Below are positions 35,568 to 43,798 of a stretch of DNA of 64,000 bases, in pieces. The notes under the pieces are model-generated. The model was not told the DNA's origin. It did not search any database and saw only the letters and a list, made by a program, of their open reading frames with translations. The stretch's first letter is position 1. Each line of letters opens with the position of its first letter. Origin of the DNA: CBDAUN01 sp965214875 (lineage in GTDB: Bacteria; Pseudomonadota; Gammaproteobacteria; Arenicellales; JAJDZL01); the NCBI GenBank assembly GCA_965214875.1, contig OZ243980.1, positions 744,001-808,000 on the forward strand, given 5' to 3'. The translations under genes were made by a program, and so were the position numbers.

Positions 35568-37115
35568 TCAATAGGTTCCATTCTGGACGAAATCGTCCAT
35601 CGCGGATTTGAATTTATCTGCAGTCTCATCGTCGTACGCCGGGTTGACGTTTACGGCTTCGATCAGCTCGGCATAGTTCGAGCGCATGTAGTTTTGCATG
35701 GCGTGCTCGAAATCGACCACTTTGCCGACTTCAATGCCGTCGAGATAGCCTTCGTTCGCAGCAAACAGGGCAAATGCCATTTCGCATACTGAAAGCGGCG
35801 AGTACTGCGGCTGCTTCATGACCTCCGTCACCCGCTGGCCGCGTTCCAGCTGCTTGCGCGTGGCTTCGTCAAGATCCGAGGCAAATTGTGAAAATGCAGC
35901 CAGCTCGCGGTATTGCGCTAGCGCAAGCCGGATGCCTCCGCCGAGCTTCTTGATGATGGGCGTTTGCGCCGCGCCGCCAACACGCGAGACCGAAAGGCCC
36001 GCATTGATGGCCGGCCGGATGTTGGCATTGAACAGATCGCTTTCAAGATAGATCTGTCCGTCTGTAATCGAGATCACGTTGGTCGGCACGAATGCAGATA
36101 CGTCGCCTGCCTGGGTTTCGATGATCGGCAAGGCGGTTAGCGAACCGGTGCGCCCGGTGACCTTGCCGCCGGTGATCGATTCGACATAGTCGGCATTGAT
36201 CCGTGCCGCGCGTTCAAGCAGTCGGGAGTGCAGATAGAACACGTCGCCGGGGTAGGCTTCGCGTCCCGGCGGGCGGCGCAGCAGCAGCGAGACCTGGCGG
36301 TAGGCCCAAGCCTGCTTGGTCAGGTCGTCGTAGATGATTAGCGCATCCTGTCCGTTGTCCCTGAAGTATTCGCCCATGGTGCATCCGGAATATGGAGCAA
36401 TGTATTGCATCGCCGCGCTTTCGGCGGCTGACGCGGAAACCACCACCGTGTGCTCCATCGCGCCGTGCTCCTCAAGCTTGCGCACCACGTTCGCGATGCT
36501 GGAGAACTTTTGGCCGATTGCAACGTAGATGCACTTGATCCCTGTGCCTTTCTGGTTGATGATGGTGTCGATCGCAACCGCGGTCTTGCCGGTTTGCCGG
36601 TCGCCGATGATCAGCTCGCGCTGGCCTCTGCCGACCGGTACCATCGAATCGATTGACTTTAAGCCGGTCTGAAGCGGTTGCGATACCGACTGGCGCGCGA
36701 TCACGCCAGGTGCCACTTTTTCGATCGGTTCGGATCCGACCGACTCGACCGGCCCTTTGCCGTCGATAGGCTGTCCTAGGGCATCGACCACGCGGCCGAG
36801 AACACCCTCGCCGACCGGCACCTCAAGGATTCGGCCAGTACATCGGACGGTGTCGCCTTCGGAAATATGCTCGTAATCGCCAAGAATGACCGCACCGACC
36901 GAGTCATGTTCAAGATTGAGCGCCAAGCCGTAGGTGTCGCCTGGAAATTCCAGCATTTCGCCCTGCAGCGCGTCGGCGAGTCCGTGTATGCGGACAATGC
37001 CGTCCGTCAGCAATACCACGGTTCCTTCGCTGCGGGCTTGCGCCGAGGCATCGAAGTCGGCGATTCTTGCCTTGATCAGTTCACTAATTTCGGACGGGTT
37101 CAATTGCATTGCCAT
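35568..37115 (-). CDS. atpA: ATP synthase alpha subunit
   Basis: 515 residues. The start MAMQLNPSEISELIKARI, Walker A GDRQTGKT near residue 170, DALIIYDDLTKQAWAYRQ and PGREAYPGDVFYLHSRLLER are all canonical. Alpha subunits hold the non-catalytic nucleotide sites and contribute the arginine finger. Spacing to the neighbours is about 50 bp on each side. Confidence 0.97.
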   Translation of the reverse strand: MAMQLNPSEISELIKARIADFDASAQARSEGTVVLLTDGIVRIHGLADALQGEMLEFPGDTYGLALNLEHDSVGAVILGDYEHISEGDTVRCTGRILEVPVGEGVLGRVVDALGQPIDGKGPVESVGSEPIEKVAPGVIARQSVSQPLQTGLKSIDSMVPVGRGQRELIIGDRQTGKTAVAIDTIINQKGTGIKCIYVAIGQKFSSIANVVRKLEEHGAMEHTVVVSASAAESAAMQYIAPYSGCTMGEYFRDNGQDALIIYDDLTKQAWAYRQVSLLLRRPPGREAYPGDVFYLHSRLLERAARINADYVESITGGKVTGRTGSLTALPIIETQAGDVSAFVPTNVISITDGQIYLESDLFNANIRPAINAGLSVSRVGGAAQTPIIKKLGGGIRLALAQYRELAAFSQFASDLDEATRKQLERGQRVTEVMKQPQYSPLSVCEMAFALFAANEGYLDGIEVGKVVDFEHAMQNYMRSNYAELIEAVNVNPAYDDETADKFKSAMDDFVQNGTY

Positions 37116-37169
37116 TACAGGTTTTCCTCAAATTCAATGATGGCATCTTTTTCAGTTTCGTTGCTTCGG

Positions 37170-37706
37170 TCACACGCCGAGCGCACTCGCGAGCTTGTCT
37201 AGCCTTGCGCGCACGGAGCCGTCGATTACCCAATCGCCCGCCTTGATGACCGCGCCGCCAATCAAATCTTCGTTGACTTTGCTTTTCAGGCGGATCTTGC
37301 GCCCTAGGCGGCTTTGCAACGCATCGGCGACGACGTCTTCCTGCTCCTGGCTCATCGGGTAAGCCGATTCGAGCTCTGCCTCGATGATGCCTTCAGCCTG
37401 TGCGCGAAGCGATTCGTACTGGTGCGCGATGGCAGGCACTGCGGCAAGCCGTCGATAATGCGCGAGTACCCGGATAAGATTGCGCGTCTGTTCGCTCAAA
37501 GCCTCGCCGCCAATCTCAAGCACCAGATCAAGCGTCGCACTACGACCGATTCTGGGGTCTTCGATAACGGCGCTCATATTCGGATTGCTCACAATCTCGC
37601 TGACGAGTTGCAGATTTTGCGACCAGGCATCGAAATCTGCCGACTCCTGAGCGATCTCGAACACCGCCTGAGCATAAGGGCGCGCGATATTGGACAGCTG
37701 GGCCAT
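37170..37706 (-). CDS. atpH: ATP synthase delta subunit
   Basis: 178 residues. The N-terminal helical bundle starts MAQLSNIARPYAQAVFEIA, and the C-terminal part has LKSKVNEDLIGGAVIKAGDWVIDGSVRARLDKLASAL, the typical OSCP/delta signature. It clamps the peripheral stalk to the top of F1. It lies between atpF and atpA. Confidence 0.95.
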   Translation of the reverse strand: MAQLSNIARPYAQAVFEIAQESADFDAWSQNLQLVSEIVSNPNMSAVIEDPRIGRSATLDLVLEIGGEALSEQTRNLIRVLAHYRRLAAVPAIAHQYESLRAQAEGIIEAELESAYPMSQEQEDVVADALQSRLGRKIRLKSKVNEDLIGGAVIKAGDWVIDGSVRARLDKLASALGV

Positions 37707-37724
37707 GACGTGGGTGTGGATATC

Positions 37725-38201
37725 TTAGTTTCTGAGATTATCAGCCAAGTCGGAGAGCATTCGCTCGTGACTGCTCGCATCGACTTCCTTGGCTAGAATT
37801 TGCTGGGCGCCGGCGATCGCAAGCTGCGCGACTTGCATGCGCAACTCTTCTCTAGCGCGATTGGATTCCATTTCAATCTCGCTCCTTGCAGCGACAAGGA
37901 TGCGCTCGCCTTCGCTTCGCGCGTCCTGCTTGGCCTCGCTGATTACTTCGGCACCGCGCTTTTCGGCGCGGGCGATGATTTCTTGGGCTTGAGCTTTCGC
38001 CTGATCAATGATCTCCTGCGCGTGCTGCTTGCCTTGCTCGCGTTCACGCTGTCCTTCTTCGGCGGCGGCCAGTCCGTCGCTAATCGTCTTGCGCCGTGCT
38101 TCAAGGGCCGTCATGATTGGCGGCCAGATAAATTTCATGCAGAACCAGACGAAAACGATGAACGTGATCGTCTGGCCCAGCAGTGTCAAATTAATATTCA
38201 T
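37725..38201 (-). CDS. atpF: ATP synthase b subunit
   Basis: 158 residues. A single N-terminal membrane helix (LTLLGQTITFIVFVWFCMKF) with IWPPIMTALEARR is followed by a long charged coiled coil (AEEGQREREQGKQHAQEII and similar) and ends LSDLADNLRN. Two copies form the peripheral stalk of F1Fo. This is the standard gammaproteobacterial form. Confidence 0.95.
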   Translation of the reverse strand: MNINLTLLGQTITFIVFVWFCMKFIWPPIMTALEARRKTISDGLAAAEEGQREREQGKQHAQEIIDQAKAQAQEIIARAEKRGAEVISEAKQDARSEGERILVAARSEIEMESNRAREELRMQVAQLAIAGAQQILAKEVDASSHERMLSDLADNLRN

Positions 38202-38261
38202 GACATTGCCTTTTGCCTATGACTGATGCTGCAAACGCATGTGCGCGACGCGCGGGCCGCG

Positions 38262-38492
38262 TCAGGCTACAGCGAACAGTATGTAGAATGCGATTCCGAC
38301 TCCGATCATGGGAACCGCATCAACCAGTCCCATCATGATGAAAAACTGCACTCTGAGCATTGGCAGCAATTCGGGCTGGCGAGCGATTCCTTCGATGAAT
38401 CGTGCGGCCAGAATTCCGATGCCTACGGCTGCTCCAACTGCGCCCATGCCGAGCAGTACGGCGCCGGCAATAAAGTACAACGCTGCTTCCAT
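38262..38492 (-). CDS. atpE: ATP synthase c subunit
   Basis: 76 residues in a two-helix hairpin with the polar loop ARFIEGIARQPELLPML. The ion-carrying carboxylate is the Asp in GLVDAVPMIGVG, as in proton-using E. coli-type rings. The Gln/Glu/Ser pattern of sodium-binding c rings is not seen, so proton coupling is inferred. Confidence 0.96.
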   Translation of the reverse strand: MEAALYFIAGAVLLGMGAVGAAVGIGILAARFIEGIARQPELLPMLRVQFFIMMGLVDAVPMIGVGIAFYILFAVA

Positions 38493-38539
38493 AGTGTTAT
38501 CTCCGAAAAAAAAGCAAACTCTAAATGAATGTCGTTAAA

Positions 38540-39391
38540 TCAATGCTTGTGATGCGCCATATCCAGATAGACGATCGTCAGCACCATGAATATGAACGCT
38601 TGCAATAGAACAATCAGTATGTGAAATACGGCCCAAGCCCATTGCAGGATGCCTCCCGCCACAGCGAAAGCCAGCCCTGCGCTGTAGAGCAGAGCGATCA
38701 GGATGAAGATCATCTCGCCGGCATAAAGATTGCCGAAAAGACGCAATGAATGCGACAGCGGCTTAGCCAGCAAGCTGATCCCTTCCAGGAACAAGTTGAC
38801 CGGCATCATCCACCTTCCGAAAGGCTGAAGGGTCAGTTCGCCAAGGAATCCGCCAATTCCCTTGATTTTGATGCTGTAGTAGATCATCAGCACGAAAACG
38901 CAAAGCGCGAGCGAAAAGGTGATGTTCGGATCGGTGGTCGGCACCACCTTCATGTATTCGATTCCGAGCAGCTTGGCCAATTCCGGAATCCAGTCGACCG
39001 GCACCAGGTCCATCAGGTTCATCAGCAGCACCCAGACGAACAGGGTCAGAGCCAGCGGCGCGATCAGGTCGTTTTTGCCGGAAAAAGAGCCGCGCACGTT
39101 GTCTTCGATGAAGTCGATGATCCATTCGACGAAGTTTTGCAGCCCGCCCGGGGTGTCGGTGGTCATTTTCGCGGCGACCCGCCTGAACACCAGCAGAAAC
39201 ATCGCGCCGAGAAAGATCGACCAGAACATGCTGTCGACGTGAATCGCCATAAACCCCATTTCTGATGCTTCGGCGGCGCTGTGCGCAATTGACCATCCGT
39301 TTTCGGGGTGGTTGCCGAACGTCAGGTTCTGCAGGTGGTGCTTGATGTATTCCGATGAAGTAAGCGTGCCGGAAGCCATGGCGAGATCCAA
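38540..39391 (-). CDS. atpB: ATP synthase a subunit
   Basis: 283 residues. It is polytopic, with the conserved LSHSLRLFGNLYAGEMI containing the essential stator Arg, and a C-terminal helix ending FMVLTIVYLDMAHHKH. NLMDLVPVDWIPELA is the usual loop. It forms the proton half-channels against the c ring. Confidence 0.95.
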   Translation of the reverse strand: MDLAMASGTLTSSEYIKHHLQNLTFGNHPENGWSIAHSAAEASEMGFMAIHVDSMFWSIFLGAMFLLVFRRVAAKMTTDTPGGLQNFVEWIIDFIEDNVRGSFSGKNDLIAPLALTLFVWVLLMNLMDLVPVDWIPELAKLLGIEYMKVVPTTDPNITFSLALCVFVLMIYYSIKIKGIGGFLGELTLQPFGRWMMPVNLFLEGISLLAKPLSHSLRLFGNLYAGEMIFILIALLYSAGLAFAVAGGILQWAWAVFHILIVLLQAFIFMVLTIVYLDMAHHKH

Positions 39392-39425
39392 AGGGCCGAT
39401 AAGTGAATATTGAAGTTGCTAAAGG

Positions 39426-39803
39426 CTATGCGTCTAGTCGCAGACCGGCTTCGATCCAGCCGGCGAACAATGCGATGACGAACACCGTGAACATCGCAAA
39501 TGGGTTGATGTCCGGCACGAGCCAGAAAATCAGGGCGAATATCGCGCCAGTCAGCGCGAACTTGGCAAATTCCGCTCGAATCATCAAGCCGAATGTGCGC
39601 AGGCCCGAATGAGTTTGATCTCTTCCCGCTCCGAAAACACGCCAAACGGCATAGGCGTTGGGGGCGACGCAGGCAAGGCCTCCGAGCAGCGCCGAGTAGG
39701 CTGCGGGCAAGCTGACGAACGCAAATATGACGACTCCGGCCAGCGTGATGCCGGCCTGGGTCACCGGGATGCGGTTCGCGCCTGTAGGGAGCGACCATTT
39801 CAT
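39426..39803 (-). CDS. atpI: ATP synthase subunit I
   Basis: 125 residues from the ATG at 39801-39803; the frame is open much further upstream, but that part has no family match. Four hydrophobic segments, with PAAYSALLGGLACVAPNAYAVWRVF and RAEFAKFALTGAIFALIF, fit AtpI, an assembly helper for the c ring. It is the first gene of the atp operon, and the promoter lies in the AT-rich 300 bp beyond. Confidence 0.85.
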   Translation of the reverse strand: MKWSLPTGANRIPVTQAGITLAGVVIFAFVSLPAAYSALLGGLACVAPNAYAVWRVFGAGRDQTHSGLRTFGLMIRAEFAKFALTGAIFALIFWLVPDINPFAMFTVFVIALFAGWIEAGLRLDA

Positions 39804-40821
39804 GCGCGTGATATGCGAATTTTGAGCCAACACGTTCAATTCAGGTGGTGCCGAGGCTATTTTATGTTCTATGAACAGGGTTGCCAACTGCTGGAAACGA
39901 GCAAAGAAAAACCGGCGATTTAAACCGGCATTCGAAACCCAGCCATTCTTGGCAAGAATAATAAACCAAAAAATAAATTTCGGTGAATATTTGTGGTGAT
40001 CGATTTGGCTGATGAAGATCGCGGGTCGCGTTCTCCGCATCCATGTGCTCCATTCAATATTTAATCTAATCAAGGCTCTGATTTTATGCAATTGAGGATG
40101 AGTCAAGCATTGTTTATTGAAAAAGATGGCAATTGATTTGGGCAGCTATGCATCTTGATCGAAGTGCGTGAAGCAACGGCAGCGAATCATTCGCAAACTC
40201 AATAATGTGGGATGATACGAACGAGACTGTCGGCTAAAATTCATATCGTTCGCGATATTGACAGTAGATTGAACAAATCGACACCTTTGGCTTGAAGGGT
40301 GTTTTGTTATCGGTTTCGCTGGAACTGGCGTATCACTCATTGCGGCGACGCGTAAATCAAAAAAAGTGGTAAAGTTTATTATTTTCAAATATAGGTTGGG
40401 ATAAGATGAGGTTGCACTTCGTGTCGATGCTTCTTCTTTGCGACACTGCGATTTATGCAATCAAGAATATCTTGGCTGCGAAACCGAAGCGTTGAAGCAT
40501 GCGGTTGTCTGCTGGCATCTTGGCGTGTTGCAGTTGCATAGATTCGCGGTATAAGAAGGTGGCACGGACTTTCTTGTGCAAATTCCCCCAACTCAGCGGA
40601 ATTGACAAGCCCGCGCTGATTCGTTGGTAGAACAGACTGGAAATCAAGAGTTTGACTCATGGTCGATGCCGTTGGTTCCCCAAGATTTTCTGCACACTTA
40701 AGCACCGAGCAAATATGAAAGCGCGATGATTCGCCAAGTTGGTCAATTCGTACAATATTGAAAGGAAAAGGACGGCTAGATCGTCTGTTTGGTTTGGGAA
40801 AAATCTTTTAGGCAGGAACAC
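39804..40821. other. AT-rich divergent region between atpI and mod
   Basis: About 1 kb without a supported gene. The left third should carry the atp operon promoter. Around 40290-40315, ACACC..GGTGT followed by TTTTGTT forms a weak hairpin. Minus-strand frames near 40385-40705 and 40453-40647 have no recognisable domain and no good start, and may be remains of an older gene. Confidence 0.4.
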
Positions 40822-42774
40822 ATGATGGACAAGCTTGTCGGTGGCGACGCTGAAAGTCGCACCTTGGATATTATTGCCGAGAACCGCGATCGACTGAAAG
40901 CTTTATTCCCCGAAGTATTCTCCGAAGGAATGGTGGATTTTGACATCCTAAAGCAGATCCTTGGTGCAACTACGGGTGGCCAAGTGGAGAAGTATGGTCT
41001 AGATTGGCATGGGAAACGTCAGGCTCGTCAACTTGCGCTCACGCCATCAACCGGAACTCTACGTCCGTGCCTCGAAGACAGTGTCGATTGGGATGTAACA
41101 AAGAATCTCATGATCGAAGGGGACAATCTCGAAGTGCTAAAGGTGCTCCAGAAAAGCTATGCTGGCAAAGTCAAGCTAATCTACATTGATCCTCCATACA
41201 ACACTGGCAATGACTTCGTATACTCGGATAATTACCATGACAATCTTCGCAACTATTTGACATTGACTGGTCAAGTTGATGAGGCATCTCAAAAATTGTC
41301 ATCTAATACCGATACCTCCGGCAGATTTCATACAGCTTGGCTAAACATGATGTACCCAAGATTGCTGCTGGCTAGGCAAATGCTAAATTCAGAGGGGGTG
41401 ATATTGATATCTATTGATGATTTCGAAGTTCACAATCTGCGCGTTCTTTGTGATGACATTTTCGGAACTGAAAATTTCTGTGGCACTTTCGTGTGGGAAA
41501 AAAAGAAAAAGCCTGCGTTTCTAGACCGCAACATGGGTTCAGTTACCGACTATATAGTTGCCTATGCTAAGGCACGTGATCGTGCTCCCCCGTTTGTAGC
41601 AGGCTCCGTCGAAGTCGGAAAAAAATATCCGTTCAACAATGCAGGAAACTCGATAAGCGTTCTGCGTTTCCCCGCCCTTTCTGTCACATTTTCCTGCGCA
41701 GATCAGTTAGTGCCTGCGCAGAATATGTCAGAAGGCAATATAGTTACAGAGCTTCTTGATGACATGCGCATTAAAGATGGTGTCAACGAGAATGAATTTC
41801 GGCTTCGTGGTGAGTGGCGCTATTCACAGAAGAAACTCGATGAATTCGTTTCCGCCAATGCCGAAATTCTAATCAGCAAGGTGCCGTTCCGCCCGAACTA
41901 TATCAACCGGTCAGGCGAGGCGAAAAAAACCTCTAATTTACTATCGCATCGCGTAAATGGGATTCCAACAAACGAGGATGGAACGCAGGAAATGCGAAAT
42001 TTATTTGGAGCAGATGTGATGAGTTACCCCAAGCCGCATGGCCTTATTGCATATCTGGTTCGCGCAATAACTGCCGAAAACGACATTATATTGGATTTCT
42101 TTGCCGGCTCTGGAACAACTGCCGGCGGTGTCTGGCAACAAACTTTTCAAGATGGACTGCCTCGGAGGTTTATCTTAGTTCAGTTGCCTGAACCGTTGGA
42201 TCAAAAAAAGAAAGAGCAGCAAGCTGCAACCCGGTTTCTCGAGCATGTAAGAAAACCTCTCAACATTGCTGAGCTGACAAAGGAGTATTTGCGGCGCATG
42301 GCGAAAAACCTCTATCAGATTGATTCGATGTTTACTGGCGATCTCGGGTTTCGCGCCTTCCGGCTAGATTCAACGAACATTCGAGAATGGGAGGCGGATG
42401 CGGAACGTTTGGAGGTGTCTTTAGAACTGAACATCGAGAGTTTGAAAACGGACCGCACCGAGAAAGATATCCTCTACGAACTATTCCTTAAGCTCGGTTT
42501 CGATCTATGTACGCCGATCGAGGTGCGCAAGATTTCCGGCAAACAAGTTTATTCAGTCGATGGAGGCATGCTTTTTGCATGCCTTGAATCACGGGTAACA
42601 ACTTCCGACTCAGAGATTCTCGGACATCAAATCGCATCATGGCACGATGAACTGTCACCTGGTGGAGAAGCGACTTGCGTTTTCCGCGATAATGCCTTTG
42701 CCGATGATGTTGCGAAGGTTAATTTGACGCATTTCCTGCTCGAAAGAGGATTTTCCTCGGTTAGGAGCATATAG
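40822..42774 (+). CDS. mod: Type III restriction-modification methyltransferase (Mod)
   Basis: About 650 residues from ATG 40822, preceded by AGGCAGGA; the frame extends to 40789 but that start has no ribosome binding site. It is a beta-class N6-adenine methyltransferase: catalytic DPPYNTG near residue 123, then the SAM-binding DFFAGSGTT near residue 425, with the target-recognition region between them (about residues 150-400). GDNLEVLKVL upstream of DPPY and the C-terminal FRAFRLDSTNI are typical of type III Mod. It modifies the recognition site and is needed by Res. Its stop overlaps the GTG of the next gene. Confidence 0.9.
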   Translation: MMDKLVGGDAESRTLDIIAENRDRLKALFPEVFSEGMVDFDILKQILGATTGGQVEKYGLDWHGKRQARQLALTPSTGTLRPCLEDSVDWDVTKNLMIEGDNLEVLKVLQKSYAGKVKLIYIDPPYNTGNDFVYSDNYHDNLRNYLTLTGQVDEASQKLSSNTDTSGRFHTAWLNMMYPRLLLARQMLNSEGVILISIDDFEVHNLRVLCDDIFGTENFCGTFVWEKKKKPAFLDRNMGSVTDYIVAYAKARDRAPPFVAGSVEVGKKYPFNNAGNSISVLRFPALSVTFSCADQLVPAQNMSEGNIVTELLDDMRIKDGVNENEFRLRGEWRYSQKKLDEFVSANAEILISKVPFRPNYINRSGEAKKTSNLLSHRVNGIPTNEDGTQEMRNLFGADVMSYPKPHGLIAYLVRAITAENDIILDFFAGSGTTAGGVWQQTFQDGLPRRFILVQLPEPLDQKKKEQQAATRFLEHVRKPLNIAELTKEYLRRMAKNLYQIDSMFTGDLGFRAFRLDSTNIREWEADAERLEVSLELNIESLKTDRTEKDILYELFLKLGFDLCTPIEVRKISGKQVYSVDGGMLFACLESRVTTSDSEILGHQIASWHDELSPGGEATCVFRDNAFADDVAKVNLTHFLLERGFSSVRSI

Positions 42775-43798
42775 TGCCGTCTCAACCGCAATATCTTCCG
42801 ACTTGGGTCTCGGGTGGATGGCGTGTGGCGGCATTCAAAGATTCTTTGATCTCTACGCTGAGCACTGATCAATTCTGCAAAACGCTCTCCATGTATTTCT
42901 ATGCAGTTACACAATCAGGATGGGATCAGGTTTGCGGCCCCATACTCCAGTGGAAGAAGCGTGTCCCTGAACGTAACGTTTTGCTTTATGTCGGCACAGA
43001 TCATGGCATTACCGACCCCGATGCGCTTGAGCAAATCAGCCATGAAGGCGTTAATGTACGTTTGATGCTCAAATACGAGGGCATATACCACCCAAAGTTG
43101 CTGTGGTTGCAGGGTGAGAGGGAAATATTGTGTGGGTAGGGAGTAACAATTTGACTCGAGATGGGTTGCTGAACAATGTAGAGTTCGCTTTACTCGTGAA
43201 GGCTAGTGAGGTTCCCCAAGAGTTTACTCGATGGGCCAAGCTAGTTGATCAGGGTAGCATAAAACTGAGTTCGAATTTACTTGAATCTTACATGAGGCAG
43301 CGACGAAGTTTTGAGAAGGACCGTGCGAAGAAAGGGTTTGTGACTTTCATTTTGCAAGAGAAAGACGAATCGACGGGGGAGACGCGTGGAGCAATCGCGA
43401 AATCTGGTGATTTGGTAGTTGAGGTGATGCCCAAAGAGACTGGCGGAGACGGGCGACAAATGCAGCTTCCAGTACAGGTGGCGGCAGATTTTTTTGGATT
43501 GAAGGGGGTTGGCTCAACAAAGGATATCCATCTGTGCGCGAAAGGATGTGCAGTTGAAAAAATACTCACGATGAGAGTTTTTCGCAACAATACAGCGCGA
43601 ATCACCATTAGCGACCTCGAATACCGCGACAGACCCTGTGTCCTCGTATTTCGCAAAGTCGGCAAGTCAAAGTTTAGCTATGAAATTGTTTCAAAGAGTA
43701 TATTTCCCAGCCGTTACAAGTACCTATTGGATTCTTGCAACAAGCAGACACGGGCCGGTAGCCGAAGGTGGGGGGGGGTGCATGAAACTTCATTTTGA
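42774..43798 (+). pseudogene. PLD-family nuclease between mod and res, frameshifted
   Basis: GTG start at 42774 overlapping the mod stop. The first frame ends at 43139 with YHPKLLWLQGEREILCG. The next frame, from about 43130, continues WVGSNNLTRDGLLNNVEF. Joined, they give a phospholipase-D-type motif HPKLxxL..GSNNLT..GLxxNxEF of the restriction-nuclease (NgoFVII-like) group, in a protein of ~340 residues. The shift lies at a TGTG step near 43127-43132. The 3' end runs through the G9 tract and overlaps the res start by 17 bp. It could be a true lesion, a sequencing error, or a natural slip. Confidence 0.65.
43770..43778 (+). repeat. G9 homopolymer immediately upstream of the res start codon
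   Basis: Nine Gs flanked by GT and TGCATG, three nucleotides before the res ATG and inside the end of the PLD-nuclease frame. It overlaps the res ribosome binding region (GAAGG at 43765-43769). One G fewer would fuse the nuclease frame to res. Confidence 0.85.

Noticed and set aside
40385..40705. Minus-strand frames of 106 and 64 codons upstream of mod
   Set aside because: They overlap each other in different frames, match nothing I recognise and lack ribosome binding sites.
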